10,728 nucleotides of DNA from positions 1-10,728 of the forward strand of contig DRTC01000221.1 of assembly GCA_011372345.1 (NCBI GenBank), in the 5' to 3' direction. The translations under genes were made by a program, and so were the position numbers. Shown here piece after piece: positions 1 to 6,757 of the stretch. Each line of letters begins with the position of its first letter. Positions within the stretch are counted from its first letter, which is position 1. This DNA comes from Candidatus Cloacimonadota bacterium. GTDB lineage: Bacteria > Cloacimonadota > Cloacimonadia > Cloacimonadales > TCS61. The notes under the pieces were generated by a model. The model was not told where the DNA came from and made no database searches. It was given only the letters and a program-made list of their open reading frames with translations.

Positions 1-915
1 AATTTGCCAAACTGCCGGAAGTTGTAAATATTCAGAGATGTATTTAATATTTATATTTTCTTTAGCTTTGAAAGTCGGGTAAACTGGAGATAAATACAAA
101 CCATCATATCTTTCATCAATTAAAGCTATTGCACCTTCCCAGCCTTTAACTTTGCTTAGGACTATATGATCTTTATGCAATTTGTGGAATACTTTATATG
201 AAGTGTTACCATCTTGTATCCCACGAACAAAAAGACCTTTACCAAAGCCATAAACACCTGCAAAATTATATTCTTTGAAAACATCAACTTTTTCTGCATC
301 TATATCCAATTCTAAAGCCTTCGATAATGATTTAGTAGAATATTTATTTTTACATTTTTCAAAAAAGGAAAATCTGAGATTCTTAATATCCCTTTCTTGA
401 ATTTCAATCAATTCTTTGATCTTCTTTATATTATCTTCTACTTTTTTTAATTTTGCAACTATCCGCTTTTGTTCTTCAAGTGGTGGAAGTGGGATTTCGA
501 GCGAAAGAATATGTTTAGGTTTTATTTCAGTTTTAATACCACCAGGTAAATTATCTTTTAGAATATTTTGAAAGATATTACTTTTAAAATAATACCACAT
601 AAATATTATATCACATTTATTTTCTTTTGGATAATATGCTGAATAATGAATTGTTGCTGCAATTTCTTGAGGGTAATTATTAAGTGAAATCGCACCTTTA
701 GAAGCGTTAATACCAGAAATAACCAAATCCTTTGGTAAAATTTTGATTAATTTAGTATTTGATTTTCCATCTTCTCTTAAATAGATTTTCCCTGTATTAA
801 ATTCAATTTTGGAAACGATAGGGATTTCTCCAGATAATACTTTTACTTCGTTAGGTTTTCCATTTCGCGAATCAAGATAATTATTAAGTTTTTGAATATT
901 CCAACTACTCTTCAT
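1..915 (-). CDS. hsdS: Type I restriction-modification specificity subunit HsdS (3' end cut by the window)
   Basis: HsdS binds the bipartite DNA target and directs both methylation and restriction by the HsdM/HsdR complex. I translated 305 codons from the ATG at 915-913 to the window edge with no stop, so the C-terminus is missing. Residues 1-140 fit a first target-recognition domain (TRD). Residues 141-150 read IPLPPLEEQK, followed by RIVAKLKKVEDNIKKI, the classic end of a TRD leading into the conserved coiled-coil spacer (about 146-186). A second TRD begins near residue 195 and includes VLSKVKGWEGAIAL (252-265) and YLSPVYPTFK (274-283), typical HsdS segments. HsdS proteins are usually around 400 residues, so perhaps 100 are lost. 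The start overlaps the end of the KilA-N gene by 11 nt, indicating translational coupling. TRDs are the most variable part of such systems, so the target sequence cannot be read from here. Confidence 0.93.
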   Translation of the reverse strand, partial: MKSSWNIQKLNNYLDSRNGKPNEVKVLSGEIPIVSKIEFNTGKIYLREDGKSNTKLIKILPKDLVISGINASKGAISLNNYPQEIAATIHYSAYYPKENKCDIIFMWYYFKSNIFQNILKDNLPGGIKTEIKPKHILSLEIPLPPLEEQKRIVAKLKKVEDNIKKIKELIEIQERDIKNLRFSFFEKCKNKYSTKSLSKALELDIDAEKVDVFKEYNFAGVYGFGKGLFVRGIQDGNTSYKVFHKLHKDHIVLSKVKGWEGAIALIDERYDGLYLSPVYPTFKAKENINIKYISEYLQLPAVWQI

Positions 916-1795
916 CTTCACCAATCTTCTTTTGTTCGTTAACATAAGTTTCTTCGGATTTCTTTTTAAGAGTTTTCAGATAATTGTTTTCATTCAGGAT
1001 TTCAGTCTGGTATTTTGCAACAGCTTTTAGTTTTAGGAATCGTTCTTCTTTGCCAATATTTTCACGGATCATATCAGCATTCATACTTTCCAAATTGGAA
1101 AGAACAGCAAGTTCATTTATGCTGGCAATATCACGAATATTCATTTTCTTTTCTGCCAGTTTTGGATTGGCATTTCTCCAATCTTTGGCAGTGCAACCGA
1201 AAAGAGCAACATTCAAAATATCTGCTTCTTCTGCATAGATCAGCCATTGTTTATCAGTTTCATAATTAGTTTTCGGCAAAATGTAATTCTTAACTGCATC
1301 TGTTTGAATCAGATAATTTGTTTTGCTCAGAAGTCTTTTTACATTCCATTCCAGATTATATTGGTTTGTTTCAATCTCTTTTATGCGTTGATAATCTTTG
1401 ATCAGATAAAGTTTGAAAGTCGGGCTAATCCAGGAAGCAAATTCAAAGGCAATATCTTTGTGAGCGTAAGTTCCGCCGTAGCGTCCAGCTTTGGAATTTA
1501 TACCAATTGCATTTGTTGTTTCAATCCATTTTTTGGGAGTGAGAGTAAAACTGTTTGAGCCAGCTTCATTTTTAAAGGCATCGAATTCGATGCTATTAAA
1601 ATTCGGATTATGAAGTTGTTCCCAAAGACCCAGAAATTCAATTGTGCTCCTTGTTCTCATCCAGTTTTGAATAATATAATTTGTTCTTTGCGGATCTCTG
1701 AATTTTGCCATATCGGTAAGAGAAATAAATTCTTCTTCCTTTTCGGAATACAGAACAATTTCCAATTCATTAACTTTTAATTTTGTTTTACTCAC
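905..1795 (-). CDS. KilA-N domain protein encoded inside the type I R-M operon
   Basis: This is a 296-residue protein of the bacterial KilA-N family. Family knowledge gives KilA-N as a DNA-binding fold common in phage and large DNA virus proteins; the role here is unknown. The KilA-N region spans roughly residues 20-140: FISLTDMAKF (23-32), NWMRTRSTIEFLGLWE (44-59), and the signature GGTYAHKDIAFEFASWISP (107-125) followed by FKLYLIKDYQRIK. The C-terminal half carries EADILNVALFG (190-200), TAKDWRNANP (202-211) and NELAVLSNLESMNADMI (227-243), a tail I associate with bacterial KilA-N proteins, then a lysine/glutamate-rich, probably helical end. The start is GTG at 1795-1793, one nucleotide after the hsdM stop, with AGGA inside the last hsdM codons as ribosome site. 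The 3' end overlaps hsdS by 11 nt. It may be a regulator, an accessory DNA-binding part of the complex, or a separate phage-sensing factor. No signal peptide or membrane segment is visible. Confidence 0.9.
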   Translation of the reverse strand: MSKTKLKVNELEIVLYSEKEEEFISLTDMAKFRDPQRTNYIIQNWMRTRSTIEFLGLWEQLHNPNFNSIEFDAFKNEAGSNSFTLTPKKWIETTNAIGINSKAGRYGGTYAHKDIAFEFASWISPTFKLYLIKDYQRIKEIETNQYNLEWNVKRLLSKTNYLIQTDAVKNYILPKTNYETDKQWLIYAEEADILNVALFGCTAKDWRNANPKLAEKKMNIRDIASINELAVLSNLESMNADMIRENIGKEERFLKLKAVAKYQTEILNENNYLKTLKKKSEETYVNEQKKIGEDEE

Positions 1796-1796
1796 T

Positions 1797-3341
1797 TTAT
1801 TTTCCTATTGTTTCATTAATTTCATTCATCAATTCCAGTATTTCATTTTCTCTTTTAAGAATTGATGAAACAAGTTCTTTTGGCTCTTTATACTCAAATT
1901 CATTCTTTCTGTTTGGATTTTTAATATCGAGATTTACAGTAACATTGCCGTTCTTATCTTTTCCGACAATATCTTCAATCTTTACATTCCACGCAAATTC
2001 CGTTTCCTTTCTATCGTACCACCATTCTTTTACAGGTTCGAGTTCTCTGCTTTGCAAAGGTTTGGTTTTGCTGTATTTTTTTCTGTCATCAGGAACAGCG
2101 ATTTCATAAAACCAAATATTTTCTGTGGGTTTGCCGTGTTCAAAGAATAATACATTGGAAGGAATGTCAGTGTAAGGAGCAAAAACTCCGTCACCGAATC
2201 GAATAATTGTATGCAGATTGAAATTATCAATCAAATGTTTTTTGATGCGAGCGGCAACACCATCGGCAAATAAAGTTCCGTTTGGAACAACAACCGCAGC
2301 TCTACCACCTTTTTGGTTTATTTTTTTTCTTCTCAGTTTTCTCATTATTAATTGCAGAAATAAAAGTGCTGTTTCGGATGTTCGTTTATCTTTAGGAAAA
2401 TTATTCAAAATTCCTTTTTCTTCCTCTCCGCCAAAAGGTGGATTTGTTATGATTATATCAACTCTTTCATTGTCTCCGATCTCTTGCAAACGGAATCTTA
2501 ATGAATTCAAAGGATCAATTTGCGGAAATTTAAGTCCGTGTAAAAGCAGATTCATTTGACTGAGTAAATAAGGAAGAGATTTTGCTTCTCCACCAAAAAT
2601 AGAATCCTTTTGCAAAATATCTTTCTGCTCAATCGTTTGAGCTTGCTTTTTCAAATGCTCAAAAGAAGCTACCAGAAAACCACCTGTTCCGCAAGCAGGA
2701 TCTAAAACAGTTTCACCAATTTTAGGATTAATTACATCCACCATAAATTGAACAACAGGTCGAGGAGTGTAAAATTCTCCCGCATCCCCCGAAGCATCTC
2801 TCATTTCTTTTAAAATACTTTCATAAAGATGTGAAAGAGTAAAAATCTCTTCAGTTGAAGTGAAATGAATTTCATCAATTTTATTCACAACATCTCGGAG
2901 TAAATAACCGTTTATCATTCGATTATTCACACCTTTAAAAACTGTTGCAATTACATCTTTCCTACTTTTCCCAGATTCACTTTGTAAACTTCGCAAATAA
3001 TAGAAAAGACCTGATTTTTCTGTTCCATCAGGTAAGAATGCTTTTTCATTATTGATAAATGCGAGCAGGTCATCACCTGTTAAATTTTGATCTTTTGCCC
3101 AATCTCTCCATCTATAAGGTGCTTCAATAATCGGGTTGTATTTTTCATTATTCAATAATGCTTCGGTTTCCAAAATTTGTTCGTTATCATCCAGAAATTT
3201 TAGAAACATTATCCAAGTTAGAATCGGAAGTCTGTCAGAATCCCCATTCAAACCTTTGTCTTTTCTCATTATTTTTCTACAGGATTTTACAATTCCCGAA
3301 AGTCTTTGTGCTGTTGTTATTTTTTTCGTTACTTTTGCCAT
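1797..3341 (-). CDS. hsdM: Type I restriction-modification DNA methyltransferase subunit HsdM
   Basis: HsdM transfers a methyl group from S-adenosylmethionine to the N6 of adenine at the site chosen by HsdS, protecting host DNA. The 514 residues have the usual layout. An N-terminal helical HsdM domain (about 10-165) contains DRLPILTWIMFLKFLDDNE. The catalytic domain opens with DASGDAGEFYTPRPVVQFMV (182-201). The AdoMet-binding motif I is DPACGTGGF (214-222) and the catalytic motif IV is NPPFGG (300-305). A helical C-terminal tail, KRENEILELMNEI (496-508), probably contacts HsdS. Length and motifs are normal for the family and the gene looks intact. The ATG at 3341 lies 18 nt after the hsdR stop with only a weak AGTGAG ribosome site, so it is probably translated from the hsdR message. 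The stop codon is one base from the GTG of the KilA-N gene. Confidence 0.97.
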   Translation of the reverse strand: MAKVTKKITTAQRLSGIVKSCRKIMRKDKGLNGDSDRLPILTWIMFLKFLDDNEQILETEALLNNEKYNPIIEAPYRWRDWAKDQNLTGDDLLAFINNEKAFLPDGTEKSGLFYYLRSLQSESGKSRKDVIATVFKGVNNRMINGYLLRDVVNKIDEIHFTSTEEIFTLSHLYESILKEMRDASGDAGEFYTPRPVVQFMVDVINPKIGETVLDPACGTGGFLVASFEHLKKQAQTIEQKDILQKDSIFGGEAKSLPYLLSQMNLLLHGLKFPQIDPLNSLRFRLQEIGDNERVDIIITNPPFGGEEEKGILNNFPKDKRTSETALLFLQLIMRKLRRKKINQKGGRAAVVVPNGTLFADGVAARIKKHLIDNFNLHTIIRFGDGVFAPYTDIPSNVLFFEHGKPTENIWFYEIAVPDDRKKYSKTKPLQSRELEPVKEWWYDRKETEFAWNVKIEDIVGKDKNGNVTVNLDIKNPNRKNEFEYKEPKELVSSILKRENEILELMNEINETIGK

Positions 3342-3359
3342 TTATTTTCTCACTTGTTT

Positions 3360-5774
3360 CTATGCTACATAAAGATACTTTTTAATATCTTCCAGTGCTT
3401 TATTGAATTTATCGATTCCGCCGAATTCTTTTACAATCTCTATAATATTTCCCTTTTGAGAAATGGGGTCAACTTGAAGAATAGCAGGAGTTAATTCTGA
3501 TAAACCAAATTCAACATATTTGTTTATTATCAAATCGATTATAGCTTTTGCTTTTTCTGAATATTCAGAAAAAATATCAGGTTTTTTCTTTTCCAATAAT
3601 TTTGCTCGCTGTTTTCTGGTTAATGGTTTCAAATTATAAGCAACAAAACAGAGTAGATCGAAAAAATCAGAATCTTTCTGTTTAGAAACTTCTTGAAGCT
3701 GCTTAATTGTAATTCCCTGTTTTTCCAACAATTCAATAATCTCTTTTCTTTTGTCCAAATCTTCCCACGCTGTTTTAAATTCTTCCTGTGATTTGAAAAG
3801 AGTTGTTATTTTATCCTTTGCATAATGAGAATAGAGAACTTTTTTCAGTTTACCATTATTATCCAAAATTTGAACTGTTTCAGCTATAATTGTTACTTCA
3901 CCTTCTTCCACATAATATTTCTTTCTCGGCTCTCCGATTTCTCCATCTTCGCCTTCACCATCAGATGAGCCATCATCATCTTTTTCTTCCCATTCAGGGA
4001 AATCAGAATCATCAGGAATTTCTTCTTCGTAAGTTCCTTCGATTGTTGTTCCTTCGTCATCAATTTCTTCATTTGTGATTAAAGGCGGTTCTCCATCGAA
4101 ATCTTTGTCTGCAAAATTTCTGGTTGCACTTCCTGTATAATCTAAAATCGAGAAAAAAAGTTTATTTTTATCATCGCGAATTCTTGTTCCTCTGCCAATG
4201 ATTTGTTTGAATTCAGTCATTGAATTTACGATTCGGAAAATTACGATATTTTTGCAGGTTGGAATATCAACGCCTGTGCTCAAAAGTTTGGAAGTTGTTA
4301 CGATTACGGGAACATCTTCATCAATATCCATAAATCTGCTTAAATGACCTTTTCCTATTTCACCTTCTTCGGAAACTATTCTCACAACATAATCAGGGAA
4401 ATCTTTTGTAAGATCAGTATTAAGATTATTGATTTCTGTTCTCATCTGATTTGCGTGTTCTTGATTGACACAAAAGATTATCGTTTTATCGAATCTGCCG
4501 TTTTTATTCATAAAATTTACAAGATGTCTTGCAACAGCCTTTGTTCTTGGTAGGTGGGAAAGCGTTCTTTCAAAATCTGAAGTTGTGTAAGTTCCGTCAG
4601 GGATTAACTCACCTTTAGCATCTTTCTGTCCTTCTTGAGGTCTCCAACCTGTTGCGTCAATATTCGGCACAATTCGATGAACAACATAAGGTGCCAGAAA
4701 TCCATCTTCGATTCCTTGTTTTAGACTATAAGTATAAACAGGATTTCCAAAATATTTATAAGTGTCTTTATTATCTTCTCGTAGCGGAGTTGCTGTTAAG
4801 CCAAGATGAACAGCTTGATTAAAATAGGATAAAATTTTTCTCCAATTACTTTCATCGGAAGCACTGCCACGATGGCACTCATCAATCACAATTAAATCGA
4901 AAAAATCACGTTTGAATTTTCTGAATTTGCCTTCCCGGGTTTCATATTCAGCCAAAGATTGATATGTAGAAAAATAGATTTCTCTGCTTGTAACAATTCC
5001 TTCTTCGGGAACGAGACATCTTGCATCACCGAAAACTGCAAAATCTTTGGCGTGAGGATCATCAATCAAAAAACTTCTATCTGCAATAAAAAGCACTTTT
5101 GGTCGTCGGTGTTCATTTTTATTATTCCATCTGTTATTCCATAATTTGTAAATTATTTGAAAAGCAACAGTTGTTTTTCCTGTTCCTGTTGCCATTGTTA
5201 AAAGGATTCGTTTTTCACCTTCAATTACTTTTTGAATTACTCGATTGATTGCAATTGTTTGATAATATCTTGGCTTTTTTCCGATATTTTTAAATGGTTT
5301 GAGTAAAATGTCTTCTGAATTTTGTTGAATATTTTCTTCTTGCTTTTCTAGATTCCATAAATCAGTTGGACTTGGGAATGATTCTATTTTCTTTTCAATT
5401 CCGTTGATAAAGTTATATTCAATTATTTCATTTCCGTTTGTTGAATAAGCAAAATTCAGCTCTAATATTTTTGCATAATCTTTTGCCTGTTGTAATCCAT
5501 CACTTGCTTTTTTGTATTTGCTTTTAGCTTCTATTACAGCAATCGGATAATTTGAAGAATATCGTAAAATATAATCAGCTCTTTTACCTTTTTTTCTTTT
5601 TGCTTTTCTCCCGAAAACCATAATTTTACCAGGAGTTATTTCGGTAAATGAGCGTTCTTGCAGAATTTGTTCATCACTCCAACCTGATTTATAAAGTTTT
5701 GGAGTAATTTGCTTTCTGCAAGTATCAGCTTCGCTTTCTTTGTCCAATATTCTCTTCATTATTTTTTCATTCAT
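3360..5774 (-). CDS. hsdR: Type I restriction endonuclease subunit HsdR (EcoEI-like)
   Basis: HsdR is the ATP-driven translocase and nuclease of the R-M complex; it pulls in unmethylated DNA and cuts it far from the site. The 804 residues contain, in order: a PD-(D/E)xK nuclease domain with D67 in the RADYIL stretch and E82/K84 in VIEAK, plus a QQAKDYA helix (95-101); Walker A ATGTGKT (195-201); DECH box (298-301); motif III LTATP (326-330); TTSKLLSTGVDIPTC (493-507); and motif VI QIIGRGTRIR (524-533). A strongly acidic linker follows (about 567-617). The C-terminal region (about 640-800) includes LCFVAYNLKPLTRKQRAKL, resembling the EcoEI R C-terminal domain. Size and layout match the shorter EcoEI/type IB-like class rather than the about 1,000-residue EcoKI/EcoR124 forms. 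All key residues are present. The ATG at 5774 overlaps the stop of the small upstream ORF (ATGA); a second ATG at codon 6 is possible. Confidence 0.96.
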   Translation of the reverse strand: MNEKIMKRILDKESEADTCRKQITPKLYKSGWSDEQILQERSFTEITPGKIMVFGRKAKRKKGKRADYILRYSSNYPIAVIEAKSKYKKASDGLQQAKDYAKILELNFAYSTNGNEIIEYNFINGIEKKIESFPSPTDLWNLEKQEENIQQNSEDILLKPFKNIGKKPRYYQTIAINRVIQKVIEGEKRILLTMATGTGKTTVAFQIIYKLWNNRWNNKNEHRRPKVLFIADRSFLIDDPHAKDFAVFGDARCLVPEEGIVTSREIYFSTYQSLAEYETREGKFRKFKRDFFDLIVIDECHRGSASDESNWRKILSYFNQAVHLGLTATPLREDNKDTYKYFGNPVYTYSLKQGIEDGFLAPYVVHRIVPNIDATGWRPQEGQKDAKGELIPDGTYTTSDFERTLSHLPRTKAVARHLVNFMNKNGRFDKTIIFCVNQEHANQMRTEINNLNTDLTKDFPDYVVRIVSEEGEIGKGHLSRFMDIDEDVPVIVTTSKLLSTGVDIPTCKNIVIFRIVNSMTEFKQIIGRGTRIRDDKNKLFFSILDYTGSATRNFADKDFDGEPPLITNEEIDDEGTTIEGTYEEEIPDDSDFPEWEEKDDDGSSDGEGEDGEIGEPRKKYYVEEGEVTIIAETVQILDNNGKLKKVLYSHYAKDKITTLFKSQEEFKTAWEDLDKRKEIIELLEKQGITIKQLQEVSKQKDSDFFDLLCFVAYNLKPLTRKQRAKLLEKKKPDIFSEYSEKAKAIIDLIINKYVEFGLSELTPAILQVDPISQKGNIIEIVKEFGGIDKFNKALEDIKKYLYVA

Positions 5775-6019
5775 ATTTTCATTTCTTTTTTGGTTCTTTT
5801 TTCGTCAATTCTTTTGGTAACTGCTCTTGCCGTTAATGTGTGTTCCCCGACCAACAGGTCGTGGATACTACCAATTTGGGAGTGTATACGAACTTTTTCC
5901 AATTTTGTTGAATTATTCATTTTCCAATTTTTGGTTATCGGGAATGCACAAATAAATTCAATTTTAATACTTCCACAAACTTTTTTCCGCTCAATTTCAT
6001 TAGTAAAAACAGTATTCAC
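5771..6019 (-). CDS. Doubtful small ORF immediately upstream of hsdR
   Basis: This is an open frame of 82 codons from a GTG (6019-6017), or 49 codons from an internal ATG at 5920. It ends in TGA overlapping the hsdR ATG as ATGA, the geometry of translationally coupled genes. I do not recognise the product. Its middle reads RIHSQIGSIHDLLVGEHTLT, then a lysine/arginine-rich end (VTKRIDEKRTKKEMKI). There is no signal peptide, membrane helix or known motif, and neither start has a convincing ribosome site; the ATG has only a GGA before it. Part of the frame (about 5841-5870) crosses a GC-rich islet with a perfect small hairpin, which looks more like a non-coding repeat than coding sequence. It could be a real leader peptide or small regulator of the R-M operon, or a chance frame across the upstream region. 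Confidence 0.3.
   Translation of the reverse strand: MNTVFTNEIERKKVCGSIKIEFICAFPITKNWKMNNSTKLEKVRIHSQIGSIHDLLVGEHTLTARAVTKRIDEKRTKKEMKI
5848..5861. repeat. Short perfect inverted repeat in a GC-rich islet upstream of hsdR
   Basis: CGACC-AACA-GGTCG forms a 5-bp stem with a 4-base loop. It sits in a patch with 16 G/C in 30 bases (5841-5870), between sequence that is otherwise about one quarter to one third G/C. No U-rich tail follows on either strand, so it is not a convincing terminator. It may be part of a dispersed intergenic repeat or an operator for the restriction operon; neither can be shown from one copy. Confidence 0.35.
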
Positions 6020-6057
6020 CTCAATACATTGTTCTTTTTAATTTCCTTCCATTGTTG

Positions 6058-6435
6058 TCAAATTATTTTGTTTTTCAGAAATTTTTTGAGCGGAGTTTTA
6101 AATATTCTTCTCGATGCGGGAAACATGCAAAGCAGTCCGACAAGATCAGTTAAAAATCCGGGGGTAATGAGAAGCACAGATCCCACAAGAATGATCGCAC
6201 CATCCAGCAAATGTTCAGCAGGAAATTTTCCCTGTGAAATTTCCATCTTGATCGCATCGATCGTGCCATAGCCCTGTGTTTTTGCAAGGTATGCCCCTCC
6301 CAATCCGGTGATCAGGATGATCGCGATCGTGCGCCAGAAGCCAATGAGCGGGGCAATCTTGATGAAAATAATGAGTTCGATCAGCGGAACCAGCGTAAAG
6401 ATCAGGAAGAGAATAAGGACGGTCTTCTTTCGCAT
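6058..6435 (-). CDS. fxsA: FxsA family membrane protein
   Basis: The 125 residues match the FxsA family of cytoplasmic membrane proteins. In Escherichia coli, overproduced FxsA relieves exclusion of phage T7 by the F plasmid; its normal role is unknown. Hydrophobic segments lie at about 5-30 (VLILFLIFTLVPLIELIIFI) and 32-50 (IGFWRTIAIILITGLGGAYL). The family signature follows: LLDGAIILVGSVLLITPGFLTDLVG (about 76-100), then FPASRRIFK and a basic tail. E. coli FxsA is somewhat longer (about 158 residues) through a variable tail, so this short form is ordinary. The ATG at 6435 lies 11 nt after the stop of the 71-residue membrane protein, so the two are probably co-transcribed; no clear ribosome site of its own is seen. 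Its stop codon marks the point where base composition drops into the restriction operon. Confidence 0.92.
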   Translation of the reverse strand: MRKKTVLILFLIFTLVPLIELIIFIKIAPLIGFWRTIAIILITGLGGAYLAKTQGYGTIDAIKMEISQGKFPAEHLLDGAIILVGSVLLITPGFLTDLVGLLCMFPASRRIFKTPLKKFLKNKII

Positions 6436-6446
6436 GCGAATTGTTG

Positions 6447-6662
6447 TTATTGCGTTTCGGTATCTTTCTTCTTCGGTCTGATAAGAAGGGAAAGGGGAAT
6501 GAGCACTGCATAACCTAGTACGAGAAGGATCGTTCCGAATGTAGTTGCCGAATTCACGATGGCGAAACCCACGATGATCGCAGTGATCGCTGCAATAAAG
6601 AGCAGGATATTTATTTTTTCAAATTTGAATCTTTCGACCTTATCTGCTTTTTTCTGAGCCAT
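6447..6662 (-). CDS. Small two-helix membrane protein (DUF3098-like)
   Basis: This is a 71-residue protein with a charged, cytosol-like N-terminus (MAQKKADKVERFKFEKIN), two hydrophobic segments at about 19-39 (ILLFIAAITAIIVGFAIVN) and 44-61 (LLVLGYAVLIPLSLLI), and a lysine-rich tail (RPKKKDTETQ). The pattern resembles the short DUF3098-type proteins of the Bacteroidetes-Chlorobi group, which have an aromatic/charged start, one helix ending in 'GF', and a second helix beginning 'LVLGY'. No catalytic residues are visible and the function is unknown. The start is secure: AAGGAG (6673-6668) precedes the ATG by five bases. It lies 11 nt upstream of fxsA, suggesting a two-gene membrane-protein unit, and is separated from the TPR gene by 95 nt with a possible promoter. 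Confidence 0.8.
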   Translation of the reverse strand: MAQKKADKVERFKFEKINILLFIAAITAIIVGFAIVNSATTFGTILLVLGYAVLIPLSLLIRPKKKDTETQ

Positions 6663-6667
6663 GAAAA

Positions 6668-6673
6668 CTCCTT
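6668..6673 (-). promoter_or_regulatory. Strong ribosome binding site of the 71-residue membrane protein
   Basis: AAGGAG on the minus strand, five bases before the ATG at 6662-6660. It fixes the start of this short gene and supports it being real. Confidence 0.7.
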
Positions 6674-6687
6674 TTGAATACGTTCAG

Positions 6688-6715
6688 AATATATGTTAAA
6701 ATGTATAAGGACCAA
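6688..6715 (-). promoter_or_regulatory. Possible sigma-70-like promoter for the small membrane protein and fxsA
   Basis: On the minus strand TTGGTC (6715-6710) and TATATT (6693-6688) are separated by 16 bases. The -10 matches the consensus at 5 of 6 positions and the -35 at only 3 of 6. It lies in the 95-nt gap after the TPR stop codon and shortly before the strong AAGGAG site. AT-rich gaps give such matches by chance, and the promoter rules of this lineage may differ. Confidence 0.25.
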
Positions 6716-6757
6716 ATTCTTTGTCCAAAATATTCGTGTGCATCTTCTCAATTTATC

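Noticed and set aside
984..3494. Several plus-strand frames of 60-113 codons across the hsdM and KilA-N genes
   Set aside because: All lie opposite well-supported genes, have phenylalanine/serine-rich translations typical of antisense AT-rich coding sequence, and show no domain.
3890..4078. Plus-strand open frame opposite the acidic part of hsdR
   Set aside because: It is the mirror of the Asp/Glu-rich codons of HsdR, giving a low-complexity leucine/histidine-rich product; hsdR has all its motifs in its own frame.
6033..6061. TTGACA (6061-6056) as a promoter for the R-M operon
   Set aside because: The -35 is perfect and overlaps the fxsA stop, but the hexamer at the 17-base spacing is AAAAGA and nearby spacings are no better, so there is no acceptable -10.
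6215..6511. A 98-codon minus-strand frame overlapping fxsA and the 71-residue gene
   Set aside because: It is out of frame with both; FxsA motifs and the ribosome site of the small gene show which frames are real.
6709..6726. GGAC...GTCC inverted repeat after the TPR gene as a terminator
   Set aside because: The stem is only four base pairs plus a mismatch, with no T-run.
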